NCBI GenBank assembly: GCA_021802085.1
Contig: JAKAAZ010000081.1
Location: 1 to 14,460 of the forward strand
Direction: 5' to 3'
DNA length: 14,460 nt
Source: Acidobacteriota bacterium
GTDB taxonomy: Bacteria > Acidobacteriota > Terriglobia > Terriglobales > Acidobacteriaceae
In this document: piece by piece, positions 1 to 8,116 of the stretch
Numbering within the stretch: position 1 is the first letter of the stretch
How the letters are laid out: each line of letters begins with the position of its first letter
Notes under the pieces: model-generated
Databases searched by the model: none
Told to the model about the DNA's origin: nothing
Seen by the model: the letters and a program-made list of their open reading frames with translations, nothing else
Made by a program: the position numbers and the translations under genes

Positions 1-1
1 G

Positions 2-100
2 GGCGCAAACGCCATCATCGCCCTGCGATGCAGCAAACTCGGTGGACGCTTTGAGGACTTCTGGCAGTATCGCTCAGATCAAACGAAGAAAGCTGCATGA
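2..100 (+). CDS. ISKra4-like transposase, C-terminal fragment (runs off the left edge)
   Basis: An open frame enters from the left edge and stops with TGA at 98-100. It encodes 32 residues, beginning GANAIIALRCSKLGG and continuing RFEDFWQYR to a lysine-rich end. The pattern 'GA-x-AI-x-LR-C-x-L-x-GRFEDFW' is what I remember from the extreme C-terminus of ISKra4-family transposases, so I read this as the end of such an element. The catalytic part lies outside the window, so whether the element is intact cannot be judged. Its right terminal repeat would be expected in the 40-50 bases after the stop, but the other end is not visible for comparison. The frame is too short to exclude another protein ending. 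Confidence 0.55.
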   Translation, partial: GANAIIALRCSKLGGRFEDFWQYRSDQTKKAA

Positions 101-147
101 CTTCTCACAAATCTGACGTGCGCCCGCAACTGATTATGGTGCGCAGC

Positions 148-181
148 TGCATATTTATGCACAAGTTTGTATTGTTATACA
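148..181 (+). promoter_or_regulatory. Tandem ARG-box-like operators in front of argR
   Basis: Two 14-bp palindromes lie side by side: TGCATATTTATGCA (148-161) and TGTATTGTTATACA (168-181). Each has perfect 5-bp arms around four A/T-rich bases, fitting TGNAT-N4-ATNCA. The known enterobacterial ARG-box core is TGAAT-WWWW-ATTCA. The centres are 20 bp apart, about two helical turns, which suits a hexameric ArgR bound to paired boxes. A -10-like TATACA (176-181) falls inside the second box, so bound ArgR would block the promoter. A convincing -35 is not visible. The role is inferred from symmetry, spacing and the adjacent argR gene. Confidence 0.7.
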
Positions 182-214
182 CTGGATGAATCGGCGTCGG
201 TTGCGGAAATTGTC

Positions 215-652
215 ATGAAGAGTGAACGTCACAACGCGATCCTCACCTTGTTGAGCGAAGGGCCGGTCTTGAGCCAGGACGAGTTGCGTCGTAAGCTGGT
301 GCGGCGGGGATTCGATGTGACCCAGGCTACGCTCTCCCGCGACATTCACGACCTGCGGCTGTATAAAGGCCCGAACGGTTACGCCGTGCCTAACGGCGCG
401 GCTGAAGATGACCGGCCCTCGCTGAACGATGTATTTTCGAATTTTGGATTGGCGGTTCGGCAGGCGACAAATCAGCTTGTGTTGCGCACAACGGTTGGCA
501 GTGCTCAACCAGTAGCCGCTGCGCTCGATCATGAATACATCCCGGAAGTGCTGGGCACCATCGCTGGAGACGATACGGTCCTGATTATTTGCCAGGATCA
601 GAAGCACGCCAGCAGTTTGCGCCATCGCTTGGAGACCTTACTGGAAGCATAA
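215..652 (+). CDS. argR: Arginine repressor ArgR
   Basis: This 145-residue protein has the usual length and two-domain layout of the ArgR/AhrC family. The N-terminal winged helix-turn-helix carries the recognition motif TQATLSRDI (residues 36-44). The C-terminal oligomerisation and arginine-binding domain carries GTIAGDDT (114-121), whose paired aspartates bind arginine in known family members. It is expected to bind ARG boxes when arginine is plentiful. I chose the ATG at 215 because the longer TTG-started frame from 167 would begin inside the operator and add 16 residues the family lacks; the ribosome site before 215 is weak. The stop overlaps the argC start by one base (TAATG), so the repressor is first in its own operon and is probably autoregulated through the palindromes at 148-181. 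Confidence 0.93.
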   Translation: MKSERHNAILTLLSEGPVLSQDELRRKLVRRGFDVTQATLSRDIHDLRLYKGPNGYAVPNGAAEDDRPSLNDVFSNFGLAVRQATNQLVLRTTVGSAQPVAAALDHEYIPEVLGTIAGDDTVLIICQDQKHASSLRHRLETLLEA

Positions 653-1713
653 TGCCCTCACCCTACCAAACCGCGGTATTCGGCGTCAGTGGCTATGCCG
701 GTGCAGAGTTGGCGCGCCTGCTGCTGCATCATCCGCTGCTTCACGGTCATGCGCCGATTTTTTTCGGACGCCCGGACGAGGAAAAAGGAACGCCCATTCC
801 ATTGACAGACCTGCATCCTCAGCTTGCAGACAACAATGGTGCGGGCATTCTCGCTGTGGAACCATTTCACTGGGATAGGCTTGGCAAACAGAATGTGGAT
901 GTGGTCTTTCTGGCGACGCCGCATGAGCAGTCTCGCGCATGGGTACCGAGGCTGCTGCAGCATGGCATGCGCGTCATCGATCTGAGCGGCGCATGGCGGT
1001 TGGATCAGGAAACCAATCGCGCAATTTACAATCTGGAAGATCAGGATCCGGACGCGGCGCTTGCAATCCAGAAGAAGGCTGTCTACGGATTGCCGGAGTT
1101 GCATCGCGAGCAGATCGCGTCGGCGCGATTGATTGCCAATCCAGGCTGCTACGCAACTTCAATCATTCTGGCGTTGGCACCTTTGATACGGGAAAAACGA
1201 ATCGATTTGGGGCGCGGAATCGTTTGCGACTCCAAGTCCGGAGTTTCCGGGGCGGGCAAGACGCCAACTGCGAAAACGCATTTCATGCATGCGGCGGACA
1301 ATCTCTCGGCCTACTCACTGTTCAATCACCGGCATACCGGCGAGTTGCTGGAGCAGCTCGGGTTGAGAGCCGGAGATATCATTTTTACGCCGCATCTGTT
1401 GCCTATTCCGCGCGGGATTTTTTCGACGATCTATGTGAATTTGCAAGAACCCACGGCACCGGAAGTCATCGATGCATGCTATCGAAACTTTTATGCAGAC
1501 TCCCCCATGGTGCGATGGTCTGGCTCAAGACTGCCGGAGATTCAATATTGTGTCCGGACCAGCTATTGCGATCTTGGCTTTGCGCTGGCCCGCGACGGAA
1601 AAAGGTTGGTCGTGGTCGCGTGCCTGGACAATCTGCTGAAAGGCGCGGCCAGCCAGGCGGTGCAGAACATGAACCTGCTTTTCGGCTGGCCGGAGCAGGA
1701 GGGACTCACGTGA
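652..1713 (+). CDS. argC: N-acetyl-gamma-glutamyl-phosphate reductase ArgC
   Basis: This 353-residue protein reduces N-acetylglutamyl phosphate to N-acetylglutamate semialdehyde with NADPH, the third arginine step, in the cytoplasm. The N-terminal Rossmann motif is GVSGYAG (11-17). The catalytic cysteine is Cys166 in IANPGCYATS, and VYGLPELHR (144-152) and the GVSGAGKTP segment are typical of the family. The ATG at 652 overlaps the argR stop by one base and has a weak TGGAAG ribosome site a few bases upstream. The open frame extends further upstream to 589 but only within argR. The end overlaps argB by four bases (GTGA), so translation is probably coupled. No key residue appears to be missing. 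Confidence 0.95.
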   Translation: MPSPYQTAVFGVSGYAGAELARLLLHHPLLHGHAPIFFGRPDEEKGTPIPLTDLHPQLADNNGAGILAVEPFHWDRLGKQNVDVVFLATPHEQSRAWVPRLLQHGMRVIDLSGAWRLDQETNRAIYNLEDQDPDAALAIQKKAVYGLPELHREQIASARLIANPGCYATSIILALAPLIREKRIDLGRGIVCDSKSGVSGAGKTPTAKTHFMHAADNLSAYSLFNHRHTGELLEQLGLRAGDIIFTPHLLPIPRGIFSTIYVNLQEPTAPEVIDACYRNFYADSPMVRWSGSRLPEIQYCVRTSYCDLGFALARDGKRLVVVACLDNLLKGAASQAVQNMNLLFGWPEQEGLT

Positions 1714-2492
1714 AATTCGTCATTAAACTCGGTGGCGCGTCGCTGGAAAATCCGGCTACGCTGCGCGGCAGCACGCAGGCAATTGTCGACCTGGTACGCA
1801 ATGGCCACCAGGTCGCCGTGGTTCACGGCGGGGGCGCCGCGCTCACGAGAACGCTGGCGCAACTGGGCAAGCAAAGTGAGTTTATCGCCGGTTTGCGGGT
1901 CACAGACGCGGAGACGCGCGATGCCGCGTTGATGGTGCTAGCCGGCCGCGTCAACAAGCAACTGGTGGCCGCGATCGGCAAATTCGGTCAGGCGGCTGTT
2001 GGACTTTCGGGCGGCGATGGGCTGGTATTTCGCGCGCGGAAAAAGCGCACTGCGCCCGATCTTGGATTCGTCGGAGAAATCGCCTCCTCCGATCCACGCT
2101 GGTTATTGGCGATCTGGCAGATGGGCGCAATTCCTGTCATTTCCAGTGTGGCGCTCGGGTTCGATGGCGAATACTATAACGTGAATGCGGACGAAATGGC
2201 TGCCGCCTGCGCGATGACCTGTCACGCCGACGTGCTGGTATTTTTGACCGATGTTCCGGGCGTGCGCGGGGCCGACGGCGAAGTGATGCGTTGGCTGACA
2301 CTGAAACAAATTCCAGAGCTGACACGCACAGCCGTCGTCAGCGGAGGCATGCTGCCGAAATTGGGCGCGTGTCGCGAGGCGTTGTTGGGCGGGGTGCAGC
2401 GCGTAAGGATTCTTCCCGCCGATTCGGCGGCGCTGTTGCCCGATCTTTGCTCTGCGCGAACTCCACAAGGTACGGAGGTGATGGTGGCATGA
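1710..2492 (+). CDS. argB: Acetylglutamate kinase ArgB
   Basis: This 260-residue amino acid kinase phosphorylates N-acetylglutamate with ATP. Visible landmarks are KLGGA with Lys6, the glycine-rich VHGGG (38-42), GLRVTD with Arg63, NVNAD (157-161), FLTDVPGV and GGMLPK with Lys217. These match the substrate- and ATP-binding positions of the family. A strong AGGAGGG (1697-1703) six bases ahead fixes the GTG start, which overlaps the argC stop (GTGA). The open frame running upstream to 939 is only a shadow in argC. The protein starts almost directly at the first beta strand and lacks the N-terminal helix found in arginine-inhibited hexameric kinases. It therefore resembles the arginine-insensitive enterobacterial type; that is an inference from length. 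Confidence 0.94.
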   Translation: MKFVIKLGGASLENPATLRGSTQAIVDLVRNGHQVAVVHGGGAALTRTLAQLGKQSEFIAGLRVTDAETRDAALMVLAGRVNKQLVAAIGKFGQAAVGLSGGDGLVFRARKKRTAPDLGFVGEIASSDPRWLLAIWQMGAIPVISSVALGFDGEYYNVNADEMAAACAMTCHADVLVFLTDVPGVRGADGEVMRWLTLKQIPELTRTAVVSGGMLPKLGACREALLGGVQRVRILPADSAALLPDLCSARTPQGTEVMVA

Positions 2493-3739
2493 AATTGGAC
2501 GATATTCGCGCCGCGGAGGCGCACTTGCTGGTCAGAACCTATGACCGTACCCCTATTTGCTTTGTTGGCGGAGAAGACGTCCATCTGTTCGATGAGAACG
2601 GGAACGCCTATCTTGACCTTTTGAGCGGCATCGGTGTCAACGCGCTTGGTTATGGCCATCCTGCCATTCAAGCCGCCATCGACCGGCAGAGCCGTACGCT
2701 GATGCACATTTCGAACCTTTTCTATCATCCCGGACAGGCAGAGCTCGCATTGCGGCTGACGGTGATGACGGGACTGGACCGCGCATTCTTCTGCAACAGC
2801 GGCACGGAGGCATGGGAAGCCGCGCTGAAGCTGGCACGTGCCTACGCGACGTTGCGCCGCTCGGAAGGCCATCGGCTGGGCACGAAAATTCTTGCATTGG
2901 AGCATGGTTTCCATGGTCGCAGCATGGGCGCGGTCTCGACGACTCATAAATTGAAATATCGCGAACCCTTTGAACCGCTGGTGCCCGGCGTGGAGTTTGT
3001 TCGCTTCGATGACGTCGCCGACTTGGAAGCGAAATTCTCCAGTGAAGCGTGCGCTGTCTGTGTCGAGGCAGTGCAGGGAGAAGGCGGCATCCACCCTGTG
3101 TCGAAAGAATTTTTCGCCGCGGCGCGACGGCTGACCAGCGAAACCGGGGCCTTGCTGCTTGCCGATGAAATTCAAAGCGGGCTCGGCCGCACCGGCGAGT
3201 GGTGCGCGTATCAGCATTATGGCATCCTGCCCGACGTGACGACGCTAGCCAAACCTCTCGGAGGAGGAATTCCCATTGGCGCGATGCTATGCACGGAGGA
3301 AGCCGCGCGCGCGTTTACCCCCGGCATGCATGGGACCACCTTTGGCGGCGGCCCATTGGCCTGTGCCGTTTCCATTGCCGTCATCGATACCATGCGTCGC
3401 GACAATCTGCTGGACCATATCCGCAATATGGGAAAACATTTTCTCGAACAATTGCAGTCATTGGCCGCGAGTCATTCCGCGATTACTGATGTACGCGGAA
3501 GGGGACTTATGCTCGGGATTGAGGTATCAAACGCCGAATTGGCGAAGCACGTCGCTGCACAGATGATGGAGCGCCACATCCTGATCAATCGGACCAGCGA
3601 GACGGTCCTGCGATTTTTGCCTCCCTACATTATCGAGCGCCATCATATCGATCTGGCCATACAAGCGCTGGATGATATCTTGACCAATACTTCCGCGGTT
3701 GCGGCCTCGCCGGCGGCAGCGCAAGGAGCACGCGCATGA
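2489..3739 (+). CDS. argD: Acetylornithine aminotransferase ArgD
   Basis: This 416-residue class III, PLP-dependent aminotransferase converts N-acetylglutamate semialdehyde to N-acetylornithine using glutamate. It shows NSGTEA (103-108) for phosphate binding, FHGRS (141-145), the DEIQSGLGRTG segment with Asp226 for the pyridine nitrogen, and the Schiff-base lysine Lys255 in TLAKPLGGG. The start at 2489 has GGAGGT at 2474-2479, a good spacing, and overlaps the argB stop (ATGA). An upstream extension of the frame to 2291 lies inside argB and is not real. Context settles acetylornithine as the main substrate. Enzymes of this class may also act on succinyldiaminopimelate, which cannot be judged here. 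Confidence 0.94.
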   Translation: MKLDDIRAAEAHLLVRTYDRTPICFVGGEDVHLFDENGNAYLDLLSGIGVNALGYGHPAIQAAIDRQSRTLMHISNLFYHPGQAELALRLTVMTGLDRAFFCNSGTEAWEAALKLARAYATLRRSEGHRLGTKILALEHGFHGRSMGAVSTTHKLKYREPFEPLVPGVEFVRFDDVADLEAKFSSEACAVCVEAVQGEGGIHPVSKEFFAAARRLTSETGALLLADEIQSGLGRTGEWCAYQHYGILPDVTTLAKPLGGGIPIGAMLCTEEAARAFTPGMHGTTFGGGPLACAVSIAVIDTMRRDNLLDHIRNMGKHFLEQLQSLAASHSAITDVRGRGLMLGIEVSNAELAKHVAAQMMERHILINRTSETVLRFLPPYIIERHHIDLAIQALDDILTNTSAVAASPAAAQGARA

Positions 3740-4857
3740 CGACAAAATCCTACGCATTGAGAGCACCTGCCATCGGATCGGAAACGCTCAGTTCCATTCC
3801 CCCGTCGAACTCTCCGAACACGCTGGCTGGACGCGACCTCTGTTCGATCCGCGATTTGACCGCCGCGGATGTGCGGCTGATTCTCGACACCGCACATGCT
3901 GTCAAGGCACACCCGGAACTCTACTGGCACGCGCTCAGCGCCAAGCAACTCGTGATGTTTTTCGAGAAAGATTCGCTGCGCACCCGGCTGACGTTTGAGA
4001 CCGGCATCAACACGCTGGGCGGCTCTGCCATCTTTATCGATCAGACCGGGTCGCGGTTGGGCGCGCGGGAAACACTCGCCGACGTTGCGCACAATCTGGA
4101 ACGCTGGATCGATGTGATTGTGCTGCGCACCTTCAGCCACGACACTATCACCGACATGGCGCAGTATGCCGGCGTGCCGGTCGTAAATGCGCTAAGCGAC
4201 ATCGAACATCCATGTCAGGCGTTGGCCGACATCTTTACGCTCGAAGAACAATTCGGAGACCTGCGCGGTTTGCGCCTCGCTTACGTCGGCGACGGCAATA
4301 ACGTCGCACACTCGTTGCTGTTGACGTCCGTGCTGACTGGCGCAAACATTATCCTGGCCTCTCCAAAGGGCTATGGTCCTAAAGCGGAGTTTCTCGTGGC
4401 CGCCGAAGTCCTGGCCTCGACCGCTACGCACGGCATTCCCGCTGGAACCGTGACCTGCGTGACTGACCCAAGCGAGGCTGTTTCCGGCGCGGACGCCATC
4501 TACACCGACCAGTGGACCAGTATGGGGCAGGAAGCCGAAGCAGAGATTCGCGAAGCGATCTTTGCTTCCTATCAGGTGAACCGTGCGATGATGTCGCTGG
4601 CGGCGCCGCACGCTGTCTTCATGCATTGTCTACCGGCGCGCCGCAACAAAGAAGTGACGGATGAAGTGATGGACAGCGCGCAGTCCGTCGTCTTCGATCA
4701 GGCTGAGAACCGCATGCATGTGCAGAAGGCGATTCTCCTGCTGCTGCTCGATGCCGCTGGAAACGTCGCACCTCGCAGCAGCATCACCAGTTCGAGGCTG
4801 GAAGACATCCGGCCCTTAACTCGAGGCCCACGCAAGCGTTCGGCGCCCTCGTTCTAA
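3736..4857 (+). CDS. argF: Ornithine carbamoyltransferase ArgF
   Basis: This protein joins carbamoyl phosphate to ornithine to give citrulline. The carbamoyl phosphate motif is SLRTR (80-84), preceded by FEKD. HPCQ (158-161), DQWTSMG (258-264, the D-x-x-SMG ornithine loop) and HCLP (297-300) all support true ornithine rather than acetylornithine specificity. At 373 residues it is longer than the usual 305-335. About 30 residues rich in Ser, Pro and Ala precede the conserved start LAGRDLCSIRDLT, and about 25 polar, basic residues follow the last helix. The start is well supported by AAGGAG (3723-3728) seven bases ahead and an ATGA overlap with argD, so the N-terminal extension is probably translated. 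Confidence 0.93.
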   Translation: MTTKSYALRAPAIGSETLSSIPPSNSPNTLAGRDLCSIRDLTAADVRLILDTAHAVKAHPELYWHALSAKQLVMFFEKDSLRTRLTFETGINTLGGSAIFIDQTGSRLGARETLADVAHNLERWIDVIVLRTFSHDTITDMAQYAGVPVVNALSDIEHPCQALADIFTLEEQFGDLRGLRLAYVGDGNNVAHSLLLTSVLTGANIILASPKGYGPKAEFLVAAEVLASTATHGIPAGTVTCVTDPSEAVSGADAIYTDQWTSMGQEAEAEIREAIFASYQVNRAMMSLAAPHAVFMHCLPARRNKEVTDEVMDSAQSVVFDQAENRMHVQKAILLLLLDAAGNVAPRSSITSSRLEDIRPLTRGPRKRSAPSF

Positions 4858-4881
4858 AAGGATTTGAAAAAGGAGTTTCAA

Positions 4882-6096
4882 ATGGCAAAGAAAGTTGTTC
4901 TGGCGTATTCCGGCGGGCTCGACACATCCATCATCATCCCGTGGCTGAACGAGAACTATGGTATGGATGTAATCGCAATGATCGCCGATGTCGGCCAGGG
5001 AGAAGACCTGGACGCGGTGAAGGCCAAGGCGTATGCCACCGGCGCAAAAAAGGCTGTGGTGCTGGATTTACGTGAAGAATTTCTGACCGATTATGTGTTC
5101 CCGACCGTTCGCGCCGGCGCTGTATATGAGGACAAATATTTACTTGGCACGTCAATCGCGCGCCCAGTCATCGCCAAACATCAGGTGGAGGTCGCGCTGG
5201 CCGAGGGCGCGGAGGCGGTCGCCCATGGTTCGACGGGAAAGGGCAACGATCAGGTGCGCTTCGAGCACGCCTATCAGGCCCTCGCGCCTGAGCTTGCGAT
5301 CATTGCGCCTTGGCGCGAGTGGGAATTGAAGTCGCGGGAAGATTGTTTGGACTATGCCGAGGCGCACGGCATTCAAGTGGCCCAAAGCCGCGCAAAGATC
5401 CATTCCCGAGACCAGAATTTGTGGCACATCAGCCATGAAGGAGGCGAACTCGAAGACGCAGGCAATGCCCCCCTCGATAGCACCTGGACATGGACACGGT
5501 CGCCGCAGGAGGCGCCAGATCGTACCGAGATGGTTGAGATTGGATTTGAACAGGGCAATCCGGTGTCTGTAAACGGAATGCGTCTCGACCCGGTGCAACT
5601 GCTCGAACTGCTGAATGAAATCGCCGCACGCAATGCGGTCGGCCGCATCGATCTGGTGGAGAATCGCTTTGTTGGCATGAAGAGCCGCGGCATCTATGAG
5701 ACGCCGGGCGGCACGTTGATTATGGCCGCGCATCGCGAGCTGGAAGCGATGACTCTGGAGCGCGAAGTGAAGCACTATAAGCAGCAGATTGCGCTGAAGT
5801 ACGCCGAGCTGGTCTATTACGGCCTGTGGTTTACTCCGTTGCGCGAAGCTCTGGATGGTTTCGTTGCGACGACCCAAAAGACCGTGACTGGCACAGTGAA
5901 GCTGGCGCTTTACAAAGGCAACATCGGAATTGCGGGTCGCGCCAGTGAATTTGCGCTCTATTCGCCGGAACTTTCTTCCTTCACCATGGGGGCGAGTTAC
6001 GACCAGAAGGACGCTGCCGGCTTCATTCGCATTCTTGGGCTGCCGGCGCGCACCCTGAATCACTTGAAAAAACGCCAGCAGGAGACCGTTCGGTGA
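4882..6096 (+). CDS. argG: Argininosuccinate synthase ArgG
   Basis: This 404-residue enzyme condenses citrulline and aspartate with ATP to give argininosuccinate. The PP-loop SGGLDTS is at 10-16, and the HGSTGKGNDQVRFE block typical of the common bacterial class is at 115-128. Length is normal. The ATG at 4882 has AGGAG (4871-4875) six bases upstream; a TTG 18 bases earlier would place the start before this site and is less likely. The 24-bp gap from argF is the only real space in the operon from argR to argA, and I see no promoter or terminator in it. The end overlaps argH by four bases (GTGA). Confidence 0.95.
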   Translation: MAKKVVLAYSGGLDTSIIIPWLNENYGMDVIAMIADVGQGEDLDAVKAKAYATGAKKAVVLDLREEFLTDYVFPTVRAGAVYEDKYLLGTSIARPVIAKHQVEVALAEGAEAVAHGSTGKGNDQVRFEHAYQALAPELAIIAPWREWELKSREDCLDYAEAHGIQVAQSRAKIHSRDQNLWHISHEGGELEDAGNAPLDSTWTWTRSPQEAPDRTEMVEIGFEQGNPVSVNGMRLDPVQLLELLNEIAARNAVGRIDLVENRFVGMKSRGIYETPGGTLIMAAHRELEAMTLEREVKHYKQQIALKYAELVYYGLWFTPLREALDGFVATTQKTVTGTVKLALYKGNIGIAGRASEFALYSPELSSFTMGASYDQKDAAGFIRILGLPARTLNHLKKRQQETVR

Positions 6097-7592
6097 AGAT
6101 GTGGTCGGGCAGATTTCGTGAGCCACTCGATGCTACATTCGATGGCTGGCAACGCTCGTTTCGCTTCGACTGGCGCCTGATTCCCTACGAAGTGGCAGCC
6201 AGCAAGGCGCACGCGCGCGCGTTGGCGGAGCTCCGCGTGCTCACCGAAGATGAGTTGCTGTCGGTTCAGGGTGGGCTGGATAGCATCCTTGCGGAGTTCT
6301 ATTCGGCAGCCTCTGCTAACCAAGGAAATTCCGGATCTGTCAGTCAGCTTGACGCGGAAGATGTGCACCACTTCGTTGAACTGGAACTGAAAGCGCGGAT
6401 TGGGAACACCGCCCTGAAGCTGCACACGGGCCGTAGCCGCAACGAACAGATTGCTACCGATTTGCGGCTGTATGTACGCGATGCGATTGCCACATTGCAG
6501 GCCGACCTGCATGTGTGGATGAAGGCGTTCCTGACCCAGGCAAAATCCGCGGGTGAGGCAGCGATGCCAGCCTACACGCACATGCAGCGTGCCGAACCAG
6601 TCCTGGTCGCACACTGGCTGCTGGCCTATGTCTCCATGCTGCAGCGGGACGGAACGCGGTTGGAAGATTGCGCGCGGCGCTTGAATGTCTGCCCTCTCGG
6701 ATCGGGCGCGGTTGCGGGCGCGACCTTGCCACTCGACCGCATATTGATTGCGCGAGAACTGGGATTCGATGCGCCGACAGCGAACAGCATGGACGCGACC
6801 AGCGATCGCGATTTCGTGCTGGAGTATTTGCAGTCACTGGCGCAGATTGCGTTGCATGTGAGTCGCTTCGCCGAGGAGATCACTCTATATGCAACGGCGG
6901 AGTTTGGGTTTGTAGATTTGCCAGAGGCGTTTTCGACCGGTTCGAGCGCCATGCCGCAAAAGAAAAATCCCGATCTCACCGAGCTTGCGCGCGCCAAGTC
7001 GGGTCGGATCATCGCGGCTTCTCATACAGTCGAGCTACAACTAAAAGGATTGCCGCTGGCCTACAACAAGGACATGCAGGAAACGCAGGAGGCATTGTTC
7101 GCCGCGACGGAAGAAATGCACGCACTGCTTTCCCTGCTGGGCCGATTCACCGTAGCGCTGCGTTTCCGCACAGACCGGATGCTGGCAGCCTGTACGGCTG
7201 GCTTTCTAAACGCAATGGCAGCGGCAACCTATCTTGTTCATAAAGGGGTGGCGTTTCGCACCGCCCATGAGATCGTCGGCAATGCAGTGCGCCACTGTCT
7301 CGTCAAAGGTTGCGAGTTGGATGGACTCACGCTGGAGGAATTGCAGCAGTTCAGTCCGGCATTCGAGCAGGATTTTTTTGCTGCCATCACGCTCGAAGCG
7401 ACCCTCGATTGTCATGATGTCATCGGCGGAACTGCCCGCTCCCGCGTTCGCGAGGATCTGGCGTTGGCGGAATTACGCGCATCTCAGTGGACTGAATCAG
7501 AAGCTGCTTCTCCTACGTCCAATGATCATGCCGAGGATGCGGACGCAGTCGTCGAGATTGCGTCTCGAGGGGCAAAACATGTTGGCACGTAA
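6093..7592 (+). CDS. argH: Argininosuccinate lyase ArgH with a short extra tail
   Basis: This member of the fumarase/aspartase superfamily splits argininosuccinate into arginine and fumarate. It begins MKMWSGRF, carries TGRSRNEQ (112-119) and YTHMQRAEP (161-169), and has the superfamily signature GSSAMPQKKNPD (283-294) with the mobile-loop serine. The GTG at 6093 has AGGAG (6080-6084) eight bases ahead and overlaps argG (GTGA); an ATG two codons later is the alternative. At 499 residues it exceeds the usual 455-470. The family core ends near GGTARSRVREDLALAELR, and the remaining roughly 30 residues are acidic and polar. The end overlaps the acetyltransferase gene by 14 nt. Part of the tail (EDADAVVEIASR) resembles the start of a GNAT domain. 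Confidence 0.94.
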   Translation: MKMWSGRFREPLDATFDGWQRSFRFDWRLIPYEVAASKAHARALAELRVLTEDELLSVQGGLDSILAEFYSAASANQGNSGSVSQLDAEDVHHFVELELKARIGNTALKLHTGRSRNEQIATDLRLYVRDAIATLQADLHVWMKAFLTQAKSAGEAAMPAYTHMQRAEPVLVAHWLLAYVSMLQRDGTRLEDCARRLNVCPLGSGAVAGATLPLDRILIARELGFDAPTANSMDATSDRDFVLEYLQSLAQIALHVSRFAEEITLYATAEFGFVDLPEAFSTGSSAMPQKKNPDLTELARAKSGRIIAASHTVELQLKGLPLAYNKDMQETQEALFAATEEMHALLSLLGRFTVALRFRTDRMLAACTAGFLNAMAAATYLVHKGVAFRTAHEIVGNAVRHCLVKGCELDGLTLEELQQFSPAFEQDFFAAITLEATLDCHDVIGGTARSRVREDLALAELRASQWTESEAASPTSNDHAEDADAVVEIASRGAKHVGT

Positions 7593-8097
7593 GGCGCGTT
7601 TGCCGGATGCGGACGCGATCCACGGCCTAATTCGCAGTCTCTCCTACGATGGCACTTTGCTGCCACGCAGCCCGGCGGAAATCTATGAGAACATTCGCGA
7701 TTTCACTGTGGTGGAAACCGAGGAAGGAAAGTTTCTCGGTTGCGGAGCGCTGCATCTCTATGGGCCGCATCTTGCAGAAATACGCTCTATCGCCGTCAGC
7801 GAAGAATCGATGCATCAAGGCGCGGGCGGTCACCTGATAGAGGCGTTGCTCGAGGAAGCCGAAAGCCACAGCGTTCCCTGCGTCTGCTTATTCACCCGCA
7901 TACCCGGATTTTTTCAACGGTTCGGATTTGAGCAGGTGGACCGCACCGCTCTGCCGGACAAAATTTACAAGGATTGCGCGAATTGTCCGCGGCTGAATGC
8001 GTGCGACGAGTTCGCCATGGCGCGCGGTGCGTTGCCGGCCACAGCGGTTCTGGGACCGGTGAGAGTCAAAGAACATCTGGTTCCATTGCAAGTGTAG
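7579..8097 (+). CDS. argA: GNAT acetyltransferase, probable short-type N-acetylglutamate synthase
   Basis: This 172-residue GNAT protein probably makes N-acetylglutamate from glutamate and acetyl-CoA. The N-terminus (ARKARLPDADAIHGLI) is a typical GNAT first strand and helix. The acetyl-CoA loop is around HQGAGGHL (79-86), followed by the FFQRFGFE segment (111-118) usual in GNATs. Near the C-terminus, Cys133, Cys136 and Cys142 sit in DCANCPRLNACDE, a cysteine cluster I associate with short stand-alone synthases related to the acetyltransferase domain fused to ArgH in some gammaproteobacteria. GAGGGG (7567-7572) supports the start, which overlaps argH by 14 nt. Position at the end of the arginine operon supports the role, but GNAT substrates cannot be read from sequence alone. 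With argJ present its job would be to start and top up the acetyl cycle. Confidence 0.75.
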   Translation: MLARKARLPDADAIHGLIRSLSYDGTLLPRSPAEIYENIRDFTVVETEEGKFLGCGALHLYGPHLAEIRSIAVSEESMHQGAGGHLIEALLEEAESHSVPCVCLFTRIPGFFQRFGFEQVDRTALPDKIYKDCANCPRLNACDEFAMARGALPATAVLGPVRVKEHLVPLQV

Positions 8098-8116
8098 AGC
8101 GGGCGTCCGAGGCAAA

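Noticed and set aside
167..214. TTG start for a longer ArgR
   Set aside because: It would begin within the second operator palindrome and over the putative -10, adding residues the family lacks.
939..1709. Upstream extension of the argB frame, giving a 517-residue protein
   Set aside because: It overlaps all of argC's second half in another frame; the strong AGGAGGG before the GTG at 1710 and the family length fix the true start.
2222..3217. 331-codon open frame on the minus strand across argB and argD
   Set aside because: It lies antisense to two clearly recognised genes, has no recognisable motif, and its composition reflects high-GC shadow coding.
5152..6126. 324-codon open frame on the minus strand across argG
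   Set aside because: It is fully antisense to argG and shows no domain or ribosome site; it is a shadow frame.
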